Below, piece after piece: positions 1 through 9,152 of a DNA stretch of 64,000 nucleotides. Where the stretch lies: contig CAWAEZ010000009.1 in the NCBI GenBank assembly GCA_963781195.1, positions 372,001-436,000 on the forward strand. Direction: 5' to 3'. Position 1 is the first letter of the stretch. Each line of letters starts with the position of its first letter. The DNA is from JAJPKK01 sp963781195 (lineage in GTDB: Bacteria > Pseudomonadota > Alphaproteobacteria > Rhizobiales > Xanthobacteraceae). A model generated the notes under the pieces. It did not search any database. It was not told the DNA's origin and saw nothing but the letters and a program-made list of their open reading frames with translations. The position numbers and the translations under genes are program-made.

Positions 1-167
1 CGCGAGAGGCCGTCGCTGCCCCAGGCCGCACCCCAGCAATATTCGGTGACGAGTTCCTGAAACGGGCGGTTGAAATCGTCGGCGTTCTTCATCGCCGCCT
101 CGACATAATCCTTGCCGAGCACCGCGGTGCGAACCTCGAGTCCCTTGTCGTACCTGGCCTTGTCCAT
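1..167 (-). CDS. Carboxymuconolactone decarboxylase-family protein, 5' part only
   Basis: The first ~55 residues are present; the rest runs off the left edge. The start is the ATG at 167-165, preceded by an AAGGAA-type ribosome-binding site. The N-terminus (MDKARYDKGLEVRTAVLGK, then an FNRPFQELVTEYCWG segment) matches the start of the PcaC/CMD family. In the beta-ketoadipate pathway PcaC decarboxylates gamma-carboxymuconolactone; other members are AhpD-like or of unknown role. It is the last visible gene of a minus-strand series of aromatic-catabolism genes, with 158 bp separating it from the CoA-transferase upstream. The catalytic part is not in the window, so a true PcaC cannot be told apart from a paralogue serving the 4,5-cleavage route. 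Confidence 0.75.
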   Translation of the reverse strand, partial: MDKARYDKGLEVRTAVLGKDYVEAAMKNADDFNRPFQELVTEYCWGAAWGSDGLS

Positions 168-325
168 GGGAATTCCTTCATTGTCGCGGGGGCGCGCCGC
201 CGGTAGGGCGGGCGCGCGGGAGGCGCAATCTGCCCCATCAGCCGCGCGGCGTCATCTCCCAACCGGAGCGGAAGAGATACCCGAATCAACCCGTGCTCTC
301 GCGGGGTGCAGAGGCCCCTCCCCTG

Positions 326-1480
326 TCACCGTCCCGCTCGATCGTCGGCGGGCGACGCGAACTCGCTGCGGATTTTTTCGCTGTGCTCGCCCGGCCCGGG
401 CACGGCGCCGTAGCCGGCGCGCCGGTGCGGCGGCGCCGGGTAGGAGACCGGACCGGACGGCGTATCGACGGTGATCCGGTGCAGGTGCGGGTGCGCGGCG
501 AGTGCCGTCATGTCGCTCACCCGGGCGAAGGCGATGTCGGCCGCCGCGAGCTTCTCGGTCAGCCTCGCGACATCGGTCGCCCCGAACACCGCCGCCACCC
601 GCGCATCGGTCGCGGCGCGATGCGCCACCCGCGCGACATTGGTGGCGAACGACGGATCGTCGGCGAGGCCCTCGTCGCCGAGCACGTCCTTGGCGAGCAC
701 CCGCCACTCGCGATCGCTCTGGATCGAGATCAGGATGTCGGCGCCGTCACGGGTCTTGAACACGCCGTAGGGCGCGATGCTCGGATGCGCGAGGCCGACC
801 CGCGTCGGCGTGCGGCCTCCTTCGTGCTGCAGCAGCGGCACCGTCATCCAGTCGGCCATGGCGTCGAACATCGAAATCGAAAGGTCGGCACCCGTGCCGG
901 TGCGGGCGCGCACCAGCAGCGATTCGAGGATCGCCTCGTAGGCGTTCATCCCGCAGGCGATGTCGACCACCGAGACGCCGACCCGCGCCGGCGTTTCGGG
1001 CCCGCCGGTGATGGAGGCGAGCCCGGACTCCGCCTGGATCAGGAGGTCATAGGCCTTGCGCTGCGCATAAGGGCCGCTCTCGCCATAGCCGGACACCGAG
1101 CAGGTGATGAGCCGCGGATAGTCCCGGCGCAGCCGTTCGATGGCGAAGCCGAGCCGCGCCACCGCGCCCGGCTTGAGGTTCTGCACGAACACGTCGGCCT
1201 TGGCGAGCATCGCCTCCAGCAGGGCCTGGTCCACGGCGCGGGTGAGATCGAGCGTGATCGATTCCTTGCCGCGGTTGAGCCAGACGAAATAGGCGCTCTC
1301 GCCATGGACGAGATTGTCATAACCACGGGCGAAATCGCCTTCCGGCCGCTCGATCTTGATGACGCGGGCGCCGGCGTCGGCGAGCCGGCACGTGCACATC
1401 GGCGCCGCCACCGCCTGCTCCAGCGATACGACGAGGAGCCCGGCGAGTGGCCCCGCCGGCTCCGCACGATTTTGCGGCAT
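326..1480 (-). CDS. CaiB/BaiF family (class III) CoA-transferase
   Basis: 384 residues, the usual length for class III CoA-transferases, which move CoA between carboxylic acids through an enzyme aspartyl-CoA anhydride. Visible family features are the N-terminal Rossmann segment (DAGARVIKIERPEGDFARG), the NRGKESITLDL strand, the FVQNLKPGAVARLG segment and the conserved VVDIACG block, whose Asp is the expected nucleophile. The ATG shares one base with the stop of the upstream MetE-like gene (TGATG), so the two are translationally coupled. The substrate cannot be read from sequence; the neighbourhood suggests a dicarboxylic or aromatic-derived acid. A second, separate CaiB gene lies at 47474-48637. 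Confidence 0.9.
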   Translation of the reverse strand: MPQNRAEPAGPLAGLLVVSLEQAVAAPMCTCRLADAGARVIKIERPEGDFARGYDNLVHGESAYFVWLNRGKESITLDLTRAVDQALLEAMLAKADVFVQNLKPGAVARLGFAIERLRRDYPRLITCSVSGYGESGPYAQRKAYDLLIQAESGLASITGGPETPARVGVSVVDIACGMNAYEAILESLLVRARTGTGADLSISMFDAMADWMTVPLLQHEGGRTPTRVGLAHPSIAPYGVFKTRDGADILISIQSDREWRVLAKDVLGDEGLADDPSFATNVARVAHRAATDARVAAVFGATDVARLTEKLAAADIAFARVSDMTALAAHPHLHRITVDTPSGPVSYPAPPHRRAGYGAVPGPGEHSEKIRSEFASPADDRAGR

Positions 1481-2593
1481 CAACGACCCCAGATTTCTTC
1501 GGCAAGCTCGACGATCATCGCGAGCTTCGCCCATTGTTCGTCCTCGGCGAGCGTATTGCCGTCCTCGGTGGAGGCAAAGCCGCATTGCGGGGACAGGCAG
1601 AGCTGATCGATGGCGACGAACTTCGCCGCCTCGTCGATGCGGCGCCTGATCTCGTCCCTGCTCTCGAGCACGCCGGTCTTCGAGGTGACGAGGCCGAGCA
1701 CCACGGTCTTGCCCTTGGGGACGAAGCGCAACGGCTCGAATCCGCCGGCACGGGCGCTGTCGTATTCCATGAAATAGCCGTGCACGCCGATGGTGTTGAA
1801 CAGCATCTCGGCGATCGGCTCGTAGCCGCCCGAGGCGACGAAGGTCGAGCGGAAATTGCCGCGGCACAGGTGCATGGTGATGGTCATGTCGGCGGGAATG
1901 TCGGCGATCGCCGCATTGATCATGTCCGCATAGACGAGCGGCAGAGTCGCAGGGTCGTCGCCGCGCGCACGCACCTGCTCGCGCAGCGCGGGATCGCACA
2001 GGTAGGCGAGGTTGACCTCGTCGAGCTGCAGGTAGCGGCAGCCGGCGTCGGCAAAGGCGCGTACCGCCTGGCGGTAGGTCGCGCCGAGATCGCGATAGAA
2101 ATCGGCCATGTCCGGATAGAGCTCGGCCGGCACCGCCTCGCGCCCGTAGCGGAAATGCAGCGTCGAGGGCGACGGGATCGTCATCTTCGGCGTCTGCCGG
2201 GTGTGGGCGGCGACGAAGCGGAAATGCTCGACCATCGGATGGCCGGCAAACGTCCCGAGCCGGTCCTTGAGACGCAGTAGGATCGACCGCGGCTGCGGCC
2301 CCTGGAACTTGAACTTGCGCTCGCCGAAAAAGGATTCGACCCCCGGCAGGCCGACCAGGAAGTCGGTCTGCCAGGAGGCGCGGCGGTACTCGCCGTCGGT
2401 GACCGATCTTCAGTCCCACCGCTTCCTGCTTGCGGATCAGGGCGACGATCTCCGCGTCCTCGACCGCACGCAGTGCCTCGGGTCCGATCTCGCCGCGCTC
2501 GCGCTTTTCCCGCGCGGCCTTGAGCGCGGGCGTGCGCAACAGGCTCCCCACATGATCGGCACGGAACGGCGGCGTACGTCTCTGCTGCGTCAT
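1480..2593 (-). pseudogene. MetE-like (cobalamin-independent methionine synthase II family) methyltransferase, copy 2, frameshifted
   Basis: Resembles the short, C-terminal-domain-only MetE relatives such as Bacillus YxjG/YxjH, which transfer a methyl group to a thiol at a zinc site. The 5' part (TPPFRADHVGSLLRTPALK) is in one frame up to KQEAVGLKI. The sequence then continues in another frame from TDGEYRR to the stop at 1480. The 1114 bp length is one base over a multiple of three, and removing one base near 2397-2404 restores a ~370-residue protein. Zinc-ligand motifs survive in the downstream frame: HLCRGN, the Glu of FMEYDSARAGG, and SPQCGF. The ATG overlaps the stop of copy 1 by four bases (ATGA). 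It is either decaying after duplication or an artefact of a one-base sequencing error. Confidence 0.8.
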
Positions 2594-3697
2594 CCCCACA
2601 GCTCCCGCGCGATGTCGACCGCCATGCGCAGCTTCGCCCACTGCTCCTCCTCGGCGAGGACGTTGCCTTCCTCGGTCGAGGCAAAGCCGCATTGCGGCGA
2701 CACCGCCAACTGCTCGAACGGCGCGAACTTCGCGGCCTCCTCGACGCGCCGCTCGATATCGTCCTTGTGCTCGAGCGTCCCGGTCTTCGAGCTGATGAGG
2801 CCGAGGACCACGATCTTTTTGCCCTTGGGCAAGAACCGCAGCGGTTCGAAATCCGCCCGCCCGCTCGGTGTCGTATTCGAGGAAGTAGCCGTCGTAGTTG
2901 CAGCCGGCGAGCAGGCTCTCCGCGACCGGCTCGTAGCCGCCGGACGCGATCCAGGTGGAGCGGAAATTGCCGCGGCAGACGTGGGTGGTGATCGTCATGT
3001 CGGCGGGCTTTCCCGCGAGCGCCGCATTGATCATGGCGGTGTAGGACTGCTGGAGGCGCGCGACGTTCATCCCGCGCTCGCGGGCTTTCGCCATCTCGAC
3101 GTCCGAGCACAGATAGGCCCACGCGGTGTCGTCGAACTGCAGGTAGCGGCAGCCGGCATCGTAGAACGCGCGCACCGCCGTCCGATAGGCGGCCGCGAGA
3201 TCCTCGAAGATCGCATCGCGATCGGGATAGGCGGCCTTGGCGACGGCGCCGGGCTCGAGCCGGAAATGCAGCACGCTCGGGCTCGGAATCGTCATCTTCG
3301 GCGTGACCGCGCAATTCGCCTTCAGGAACTTGAAGTGCTCCAGCATCGGATGCGCGGAGAAACCGATCTTGCCGGTGACGCGGATGCTCTGGGCCTTGGT
3401 CTGGACGCCCTGGAACTGGATGCCGTGGTCGAGCTCATAGATCTCGACGCCGTCGAGCATGCCGAAGAAGTCGAAATGCCACCAGGCGCGGCGAAACTCG
3501 CCGTCGGTGGCGAGCGCGAGGCCGATCTCTTGCTGCTTGCGGATGACCTTGACGATCTCCGCGTCCTCCACCGCCTTGAGCTCGGCCGCGGTGATCGCAC
3601 CGTGGGCCGCCTTCTCGCGGGCGTCCTTGAGGGATGCCGGCCGCAACAGCGACCCGACATGGTCGGCGCGGAACGGCGGCGTGGTGCGTGCGGTCAT
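2590..3697 (-). pseudogene. MetE-like (cobalamin-independent methionine synthase II family) methyltransferase, copy 1, frameshifted
   Basis: Tandem paralogue of the next gene downstream. It begins MTARTTPPFRADHVGSLLRP with a GGGGAGA ribosome-binding site. It reads in frame to FLEYDTERAGGF, then shifts by one base at about 2849-2862 (an AAA run next to a CGCCCGCCC run). It resumes as EPLRFLPKGKKIVVLG and ends at 2590. The 1108 bp length is one base over a multiple of three. The zinc-site motifs (HVCRGN, the Glu of FLEYDTE, SPQCGF) all remain if the shift is corrected. It is probably the first gene of the sub-operon running into copy 2 and the CoA-transferase. The expected activity is methyl transfer from a methyl-tetrahydrofolate-type donor to a thiol, but the true acceptor is unknown. 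Whether the shift is biological or a sequencing error cannot be decided here. Confidence 0.82.
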
Positions 3698-3741
3698 GGG
3701 CTCTCCCCTGGATTTTTGGGCGCGCGGCGGTTTGGCGCCCG

Positions 3742-3747
3742 ATTATA
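3742..3747 (-). promoter_or_regulatory. Candidate -10 element (TATAAT) upstream of the MetE-like operon
   Basis: A perfect TATAAT on the minus strand lies ~45 bp before the copy 1 start codon, within the 254 bp gap after livF. No good -35 box is visible at the right spacing, so this is only a candidate. The rest of the gap (3698-3951) holds no convincing gene. Confidence 0.3.
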
Positions 3748-3951
3748 CATGATGTGCGCGAAGCGGCTGATGACGGTGATCGGTCATAGTTACGGTTCAG
3801 GTGCCATGCTCCGCGCGAGCGGGACGTCGAATAACCCTGCGCGAGAACCAGAACGAGGCCATGCCCGGCTCGCGGTCCGGTGGTCACGCGATCGCCCGGC
3901 CGAGCCTTGCGATGACGACGCCGCTGCGACCGTCGCAGACGCGTCGCCGGA

Positions 3952-4683
3952 TCACCGCGCGGGCCCGCGGCGCGGGCCGTGATCGGTGACGCCGAGAAAC
4001 GTTTCCAGCACGGCGCGGTCCGCCTTCAGGGCGGCGCTGGTGGATTGGTAGACGACCGCGCCGCGCTCGAGAATGACGGCATGGTCGGTGACCCCGAGGA
4101 TCTTCTGCGGGCTCTGCTCGACCAGGATCGCCGACATGCCCTCGTCGCGGATGAGCCGCGTGAGCGCCGCCAGCAGTTCCTCGACGATGATCGGCGCAAG
4201 GCCTTCGAGCGGCTCGTCGAGCAGCACGATCTTCGGGTTGAGCACGAGCGCGCGGCCGACCGCGAGCATCTGCTGCTCGCCGCCGGAGAGCTGGTTGCCG
4301 AGATTGCTCTTGCGCTCGCCGAGGCGCGGAAACATGCCGTAGACCCGGTCCGGCGTCCACGGCCCGGGCAGCGCGACGGCGGTGAGGTTCTCATGCACCG
4401 TGAGCGACTTGAAGATGTTGCGCTCCTGCGGCACCCAGCCGACGCCGGCATGGGCGCGCTGGTCCGGCGGCAGCCGCGTGATGTCGCGCCCGGCGAGCGA
4501 GATGGCGCCGCCGCGGTAGCGCGTCACGCCGACGATGGAGTTGATCAGCGTCGTCTTGCCCATGCCGTTGCGGCCGAGCAGCGCCAGCGACTGGCCCTCG
4601 GCGAGCGTGAGCGAAATGTCGGACAGGACCACCGCTTCGCCGTAGCCGGCCCGCAATTGCGCGATGGCGAGGAGGTCAGCCAT
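3952..4683 (-). CDS. livF: Branched-chain amino acid-type ABC transporter ATPase LivF
   Basis: 243 residues, the normal LivF size. Walker A GRNGMGKTT lies at residues 37-45, the signature LSGGEQQ at ~132-138 and Walker B VLLDEP at ~152-157, with a LivF-type switch region (VEQSPQKIL). It is the cytoplasmic ATPase that works with LivG under the LivH/LivM permeases. The ATG overlaps the end of livG by eight bases. The C-terminal tail after LGVTDHG is short and Arg/Pro-rich. The neighbouring lig genes suggest that this HAAT-family importer carries an aromatic or dicarboxylic acid rather than leucine; the sequence itself does not prove it. Confidence 0.92.
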   Translation of the reverse strand: MADLLAIAQLRAGYGEAVVLSDISLTLAEGQSLALLGRNGMGKTTLINSIVGVTRYRGGAISLAGRDITRLPPDQRAHAGVGWVPQERNIFKSLTVHENLTAVALPGPWTPDRVYGMFPRLGERKSNLGNQLSGGEQQMLAVGRALVLNPKIVLLDEPLEGLAPIIVEELLAALTRLIRDEGMSAILVEQSPQKILGVTDHAVILERGAVVYQSTSAALKADRAVLETFLGVTDHGPRRGPAR

Positions 4684-5428
4684 CGAACGCCTCGCCGAGA
4701 TAGACCGCCTTCACCCGGGGATCGCGGGCGACCTCGTCGGGACTGCCCTCGACGAACAGCTCGCCGTTGACGAGCACCGAGATGCGGTCGGCGAAGCTGA
4801 ACACGATGTCCATGTCGTGCTCGATCAGGAGCACCGTGACGTCGGCCGGCAGCGCGGCGATGGTGGCGAGAATCTCGTGGCGCTCGGCTTCCGGCACGCC
4901 GGCTGCCGGCTCGTCGAGCAGGAGAACGCGCGGGCGGCAGGCAAAGGCGAGGGCGATTTCGAGGAGACGCTGCTTGCCATAGGGCAGCACCGCGGTGCGT
5001 TCCGTCATCACGTCGGCGAGGCCGAAGCGCTCCAGCAGGTCGCTGATCTCCTCGGTGACGCCGTGCCGGGTGCCGACGATGCGCCACCAGTCGCGGCCCG
5101 ACCCGTGGCGCTCCGAGATCGCGAGCCCCAGCGTCTCGACCGGCGTGAGGTCGCCGAACAGCTGGTTGATCTGGAACGTCCGCGCGATGCCGAGGCGCAC
5201 CCGCTTGTAGGGCGCGAGATAGGTGATGGGCGCGCCGTCGAGCAGGATTTCGCCGGCGGACGGCTGCAGCATGCCGGTGAGCAGGTTGACGAACGTCGTC
5301 TTGCCGGCGCCGTTCGGTCCGATCAAGGCGTGGCGGGCGCCTTTTTCGATCGCAATGGAGATCGCATTGGCGGCGATGATGCCGCCGAACCGCTTGTCGA
5401 GGCTTCGCGTCTCGAGAACCGGGGCCAT
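4676..5428 (-). CDS. livG: Branched-chain amino acid-type ABC transporter ATPase LivG
   Basis: 250 residues. It has Walker A GPNGAGKTT at residues 37-45, the LivG-type signature LPYGKQRLLEIA, Walker B VLLLDEPAAG and the switch His in LLIEHDMD. The ATG at 5428-5426 was chosen because the frame upstream is a read-through over livM, and MAPVLETRSLDKRFGG is a typical LivG start. It pairs with LivF. It begins two bases before the livM stop is cleared and overlaps livF by eight bases at its end, as expected of a tightly coupled operon. Confidence 0.92.
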   Translation of the reverse strand: MAPVLETRSLDKRFGGIIAANAISIAIEKGARHALIGPNGAGKTTFVNLLTGMLQPSAGEILLDGAPITYLAPYKRVRLGIARTFQINQLFGDLTPVETLGLAISERHGSGRDWWRIVGTRHGVTEEISDLLERFGLADVMTERTAVLPYGKQRLLEIALAFACRPRVLLLDEPAAGVPEAERHEILATIAALPADVTVLLIEHDMDIVFSFADRISVLVNGELFVEGSPDEVARDPRVKAVYLGEAFDG

Positions 5429-5430
5429 GC

Positions 5431-6468
5431 TCAGCCACCCTTCTCCGGTCCGGCGAGCTTGGCGGGCGGACTGCGCCGGCCAAGCTGCGAGGCGAAGCGG
5501 ACCACCGGGGCGATCCAGCCGCCGATGCGTTCGCGCCCGATGATCACGATGGCGACGAGCAGCAACCCGATCCAGAACTGCCAGTAGCGGGCGGTGAGAT
5601 CCGACAGGTAGTCCTGCAGCAGCCGGTAGATCAGCGCCCCGAAGATGCCGCCATAGAGATAGCCGGTGCCGCCGATGATGAGGATCAGGAGCGCGTCGGC
5701 GGAGCGTTCGAGCGAGAGCATGGAAAGCGAGGCGAACGCCTGGGTCTGTGCCAGCAGCCCCCCGGCGACGCCGGCATAGGCTGCCGAGAGCGTGTAGACC
5801 GCGACCAGCCGCCAATTGACCGCGATGCCGACGGCGGAGCTGCGCAGCGGATTGCCCTTGATCGCCTTGAGCGAAAGCCCGAACGGCGAATTGACGATGC
5901 GCCGCGCCAGCATGAACATGACGAACAGGACGACGAGGCAGTAGATGTAGGCGGTGTGCCCGAACATGTCGAACCGCCACAGGCCGAAGATCGGCGCGAT
6001 CGTGACGCCCTGGAGCCCGTCGGCGCCACCGGTGATGTCGCCGTAGCGGTTGGCGAGCTCGAAGCAGACGAGCGAGACGCCGAGGGTCACCATCAGCCGG
6101 GTGAGGTCGGAGCCGCGCAGCACCAGGAAGCTCGTCGCGAAACCGAGCACCGCCGCGGCGAGCGCCGACGCTCCGAGTGCGAGGGTCGGCTCGTTGATGA
6201 TCTCGTACTTGGCGAGCAGGCCCGCCGCATAGGCGCCGACGCCGAAGAACGCGGCGTGCCCGAGCGAGATGATGCCGGCATATCCGAGGATGAGATCGAG
6301 GGAGAGCGCGAACAGCCCCCAGATCACCGTTTCGGTCAGGATCAGGTGGCGCGTCGGCAACAGCCAGATGGTCGAGAAGGCGATCACCCAGAACACGATC
6401 TCGAGCGGCCCGAAGCGGGCCCGGGCGCGCAGATAGCGGGTCGTTGCGGCTTCGAGGTCGAGGCGCAT
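5431..6468 (-). CDS. livM: Branched-chain amino acid-type ABC transporter permease LivM
   Basis: 345 residues with about ten hydrophobic membrane segments. The LivM signature GYAGIISLGHAAFFGVGAY lies about a quarter of the way in, with the EAA-like loop region LKAIKGNPLRSSAVGI near residue 215. The N-terminus is a short cytoplasmic basic stretch (TTRYLRARARFGPL). It starts eight bases after the livH stop and ends next to livG, so it is co-transcribed. Its role is the second inner-membrane subunit of the HAAT importer. Confidence 0.92.
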   Translation of the reverse strand: MRLDLEAATTRYLRARARFGPLEIVFWVIAFSTIWLLPTRHLILTETVIWGLFALSLDLILGYAGIISLGHAAFFGVGAYAAGLLAKYEIINEPTLALGASALAAAVLGFATSFLVLRGSDLTRLMVTLGVSLVCFELANRYGDITGGADGLQGVTIAPIFGLWRFDMFGHTAYIYCLVVLFVMFMLARRIVNSPFGLSLKAIKGNPLRSSAVGIAVNWRLVAVYTLSAAYAGVAGGLLAQTQAFASLSMLSLERSADALLILIIGGTGYLYGGIFGALIYRLLQDYLSDLTARYWQFWIGLLLVAIVIIGRERIGGWIAPVVRFASQLGRRSPPAKLAGPEKGG

Positions 6469-6476
6469 CGGTGGTC

Positions 6477-7337
6477 CTACCGCGCCGTGGCGCGCGCGAA
6501 CAGCCCTTGGGGCCGCCAGATCAGCACCACGATCATGATGGTGTAGATCACGAAGGCGCCGAGCGAGGGGAAGTAATACTTGCCGGCGACGTCGGCGATG
6601 CCGAGCAGGATCGAGGCGAGAAACGGCCCGGTGATGCTCGACGTGCCGCCGACGGTGACGACGATCAGGAAGTAGATCATGTATTTGAGCGGGAAGGTCG
6701 GATCGAGCCCGAGGATCTCGGCGCCGAGCGCGCCGCCGAGGCCGGCGAGCCCGGAGCCGACCGCGAAAGTGAGGCCGAACACCGCACCCACATTGATGCC
6801 GAGCCCGCGCGCGACCCGCTGGTCGTCCACCGCCGCCCGCAGCCGGCTGCCGAACCGCGTGCCGATCAGGATGAACTGCAGGGCGAGGGTGAGGAGCCCG
6901 CACACCACGATGATCAGAAGCCGGTAGCGCCCGACCCCGACCCCGAACACGTCGAACTGCCCCTGCAGCGCCGCCGGAATCCGGATGAACTGCTGCGACG
7001 AGCCCATCAGGTAATCGACCCCGGCCACCGACATGAAGACGAGGCCGATGGTGAACAGCACCTGGTCGAGATGGCTCTTGGCATAGACATGGACGTAGAG
7101 AGTGCGCTCCAGCACCGCGCCGATGATCGCGGTCAGCACGAAGGCGAGCACGAGGCCGCCCCAGAACGGCACCCCGAGCCTGTTGACCATGATCACGGTG
7201 ATGTAGCCGCCCGCCATCGCGAATGAGCCATGGGCGAGGTTGACGAAGTTCATCAGCCCCAGCGTCACCGACAGCCCGCACGCCAGCACGAACAGCAACA
7301 TGCCGTAGGCGACGCCGTCGAACAGGATCGTCATCAT
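6477..7337 (-). CDS. livH: Branched-chain amino acid-type ABC transporter permease LivH
   Basis: 286 residues and strongly hydrophobic. It carries the LivH hallmark GLSVTLGLMNFVNLAHGSF near the N-terminus and the RAAVDDQRVARGLGINV cytoplasmic loop that contacts the ATPases. It is first in the livHMGF run. It is separated from its likely binding-protein gene livK by ~560 bp filled with palindromic repeats rather than by a gene. Confidence 0.93.
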   Translation of the reverse strand: MMTILFDGVAYGMLLFVLACGLSVTLGLMNFVNLAHGSFAMAGGYITVIMVNRLGVPFWGGLVLAFVLTAIIGAVLERTLYVHVYAKSHLDQVLFTIGLVFMSVAGVDYLMGSSQQFIRIPAALQGQFDVFGVGVGRYRLLIIVVCGLLTLALQFILIGTRFGSRLRAAVDDQRVARGLGINVGAVFGLTFAVGSGLAGLGGALGAEILGLDPTFPLKYMIYFLIVVTVGGTSSITGPFLASILLGIADVAGKYYFPSLGAFVIYTIMIVVLIWRPQGLFARATAR

Positions 7338-7367
7338 GGCCGCGTCACCATCGCCGACGAGGTTTCG

Positions 7368-7803
7368 CCCCCTCTCCCGCTTGCGGGGGAGGGCTGGGGA
7401 GGGGCGCTTGCCGCGTGCGCGGACCTTTCAATTTCGCACAGAAATCCGTGGCGCCAGCAACCGTCGCAATTGCGCGCGAAACGTCAGAGAGCCCCCTCCC
7501 TAACCCTCCCCCGCAAGCGGGAGAGGGGACGGTTGCCTCGGCGGCGCACGCCTTCGCGCCAGCGGCCGCGCTCCCTCTCCCGCTTGCGGGGGAGGGGAGG
7601 GTTGCTTCGGCGACGGACGCCTTCGCATCAGCGGGCGCGCTCCCTCTCCCGCTTGCGGGGGAGGGCTGGGAAGGGGGCGCTTGCCGCGTGCGCGGACCTT
7701 TTGAATCGACGAAAGACCAGCCCGACCGGAATGCTTCGATCGCCACGCCGCGTGGAGCGCCCGAGAGCCCCCTCCCCGACCCTCCCCCGCAAGTGGGAGA
7801 GGG
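7368..7803. repeat. Cluster of five REP-like GC-rich palindromic repeats between livK and livH
   Basis: The 563 bp gap 7338-7900 holds no gene. Five copies of a palindromic core, roughly CCCTCTCCCGCTTGCGGGGG plus GAGGG, sit at about 7368-7404, 7492-7529 (inverted), 7571-7604, 7641-7677 and 7764-7803 (inverted). The outer pairs share further flanking sequence (GCTTGCCGCGTGCGCGGACC), giving two larger inverted units. The two central copies are tandem with a ~69 bp period. Such elements are common between genes in Hyphomicrobiales and can act as mRNA stabilisers or attenuators. Here they could set the ratio of binding protein to membrane subunits. Confidence 0.85.
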
Positions 7804-7900
7804 AGAAGAACCCGCGCGCAGCTCTACACTCCTGACCCCTTCTTCAGGGAAAGGGAGGCAAGTCGTGCCGGGGGCGGAACCAGGAGTCACGGTCACGGCG

Positions 7901-9073
7901 TTACTTCTTGAGCTTGCCGGGGTCCTTGACGTTCGGGAACGTCTCGAACTCGACATTGTAGAGTTCGCCGTCGACCTTCTCGACCCGGCGCATGTAGACG
8001 TTTTGGATGATATCCCGGGTCTCGGGATCGATCGAGATGGGGCCGCGGGGGCTTTCCCACGCCATGCCCTTCATGGCGGCGACCAGGGCATCGCCGTCGG
8101 TGTTGCCGCCGGTCTTCTTGAGCGCCTCGTAGATCAGATGCATGCCGTCATAGCCGCCCACCGACATGAAGTTCGGCCGCAGTCCGTTGTTGGCCTTCTT
8201 GATCGCGGCGACATAATCCTTGTTCATCTGCGAGGGGTGTGCCGCCGAGTAGGTGTGCGCATTCACCGTCCCGATCACCTGGTCGCCCATGCCGTTGAGC
8301 ACGTCGTCGTCGGTGACGTCGCCCGGGCCGATGATCTTGATGCCGGCCTTGTCGAGACCACGTTCCAGGAACTGCTTGATGAAGATGGCGCCCTGCCCGG
8401 CCGGCACGAAGATGAAGACCGCGTCCGGCTTGTCGTCACGGGCCCGCTGGAGGAACGGCGCGAAATCCGGATTGGCGAGCGGCACCCGCAGGAACTCGGG
8501 GATGGTGCCGCCGCCCTTGGTGAAGGCCTCCTTGAACGAGTTCTCGGAATCGATGCCGGGGGCGAAATCCGACACGATGCTGACCACTTTCTTGATGCCG
8601 TTTTTGAGCGCCCATTGGGCCATGATCACGCTCGACTGCGGCAGCGTGAAGCTCGTTCGCACGATGTAGGGCGAGCGCTCGGTGATGCTCGACGTGCCGG
8701 CCGCCATCACGATCTGGGGAATTTTCGCCTCGGTGGCGAGGGGCGCGACCGCGAACGCGTTCGGCGTCAGGCCGAAGCCGACGAGGAAATTGACCTTCTG
8801 ATTGACGATCAGCTCCTGGGCCAGCCGCTTGGAGTTGTCGGAGATCGCGCCGTCGTCGCGCAGCACGATCTCGATCTTCTTGCCCGCCACGGTGTCGCCG
8901 TGCTGCGCCATGTAGAGACGCATCGCCGCGGTGATCTGCACGCCGGTGGACTGCTGGGGGCCGGTCATCGGCAGCAAGGCGCCGATCTTGACCGTGTTCT
9001 GGGCCTGCGCCCCGGCGCCTGCAAAGCCGAGCGCCGCGGCAGCAAGGCCCGCCAATGCCAAGTTACGAACCAT
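7901..9073 (-). CDS. livK: ABC transporter substrate-binding protein, LivK type
   Basis: 390 residues. There is a clear Sec signal peptide (hydrophobic core LALAGLAAAALGFAGAG, cleavage after AQA near residue 24). The mature protein is a type I periplasmic binding fold, starting VKIGALLPMTGPQQSTG and containing YDGMHLIYEALKKTGGNTDG. It captures the solute for the livHMGF importer. It lies 79 bp after ligC on the same strand, so it is probably made with the lig genes. Relatives of this family in Rhodopseudomonas and Bradyrhizobium bind aromatic acids, which fits the location; leucine-type ligands remain possible. Confidence 0.9.
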   Translation of the reverse strand: MVRNLALAGLAAAALGFAGAGAQAQNTVKIGALLPMTGPQQSTGVQITAAMRLYMAQHGDTVAGKKIEIVLRDDGAISDNSKRLAQELIVNQKVNFLVGFGLTPNAFAVAPLATEAKIPQIVMAAGTSSITERSPYIVRTSFTLPQSSVIMAQWALKNGIKKVVSIVSDFAPGIDSENSFKEAFTKGGGTIPEFLRVPLANPDFAPFLQRARDDKPDAVFIFVPAGQGAIFIKQFLERGLDKAGIKIIGPGDVTDDDVLNGMGDQVIGTVNAHTYSAAHPSQMNKDYVAAIKKANNGLRPNFMSVGGYDGMHLIYEALKKTGGNTDGDALVAAMKGMAWESPRGPISIDPETRDIIQNVYMRRVEKVDGELYNVEFETFPNVKDPGKLKK

Positions 9074-9152
9074 GACCTACTCCTCCCGGTGCCGTACTCC
9101 CCCTGCCGCGCCACGATGTTGGTTTTGGGCGCGGCCGCGCGGATCAGTCTTG

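Noticed and set aside
293..1606. Long plus-strand frames opposite the CoA-transferase and MetE-like genes
   Set aside because: These are mirror frames of genuine minus-strand genes; they lack ribosome-binding sites and recognisable motifs.
326..3697. A continuous 1123-codon frame that looks like a MetE/MetE/CoA-transferase fusion
   Set aside because: Only the first 5' part, a short middle part and the 3' part are protein-like; the stretches between are out-of-frame readings caused by the two single-base shifts. Gene starts and stops with ATGA and TGATG overlaps show three separate genes.
3698..3951. SAM or cobalamin riboswitch before the MetE-like operon
   Set aside because: The likely leader after the TATAAT is only ~35-40 bases, and I could not find the paired elements of a SAM-II or B12 element.
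7368..7803. Possible CRISPR array
   Set aside because: The copies alternate in orientation, spacing is irregular (~30-110 bp), flanks are partly conserved rather than unique spacers, and no cas gene is present.
7345..7956. Overlapping frames of ~200 codons and more through the repeat cluster
   Set aside because: Their translations repeat with the palindromes (LPLAGEG/PSPASGRG-like units), so they are read-throughs of repeats, not proteins.
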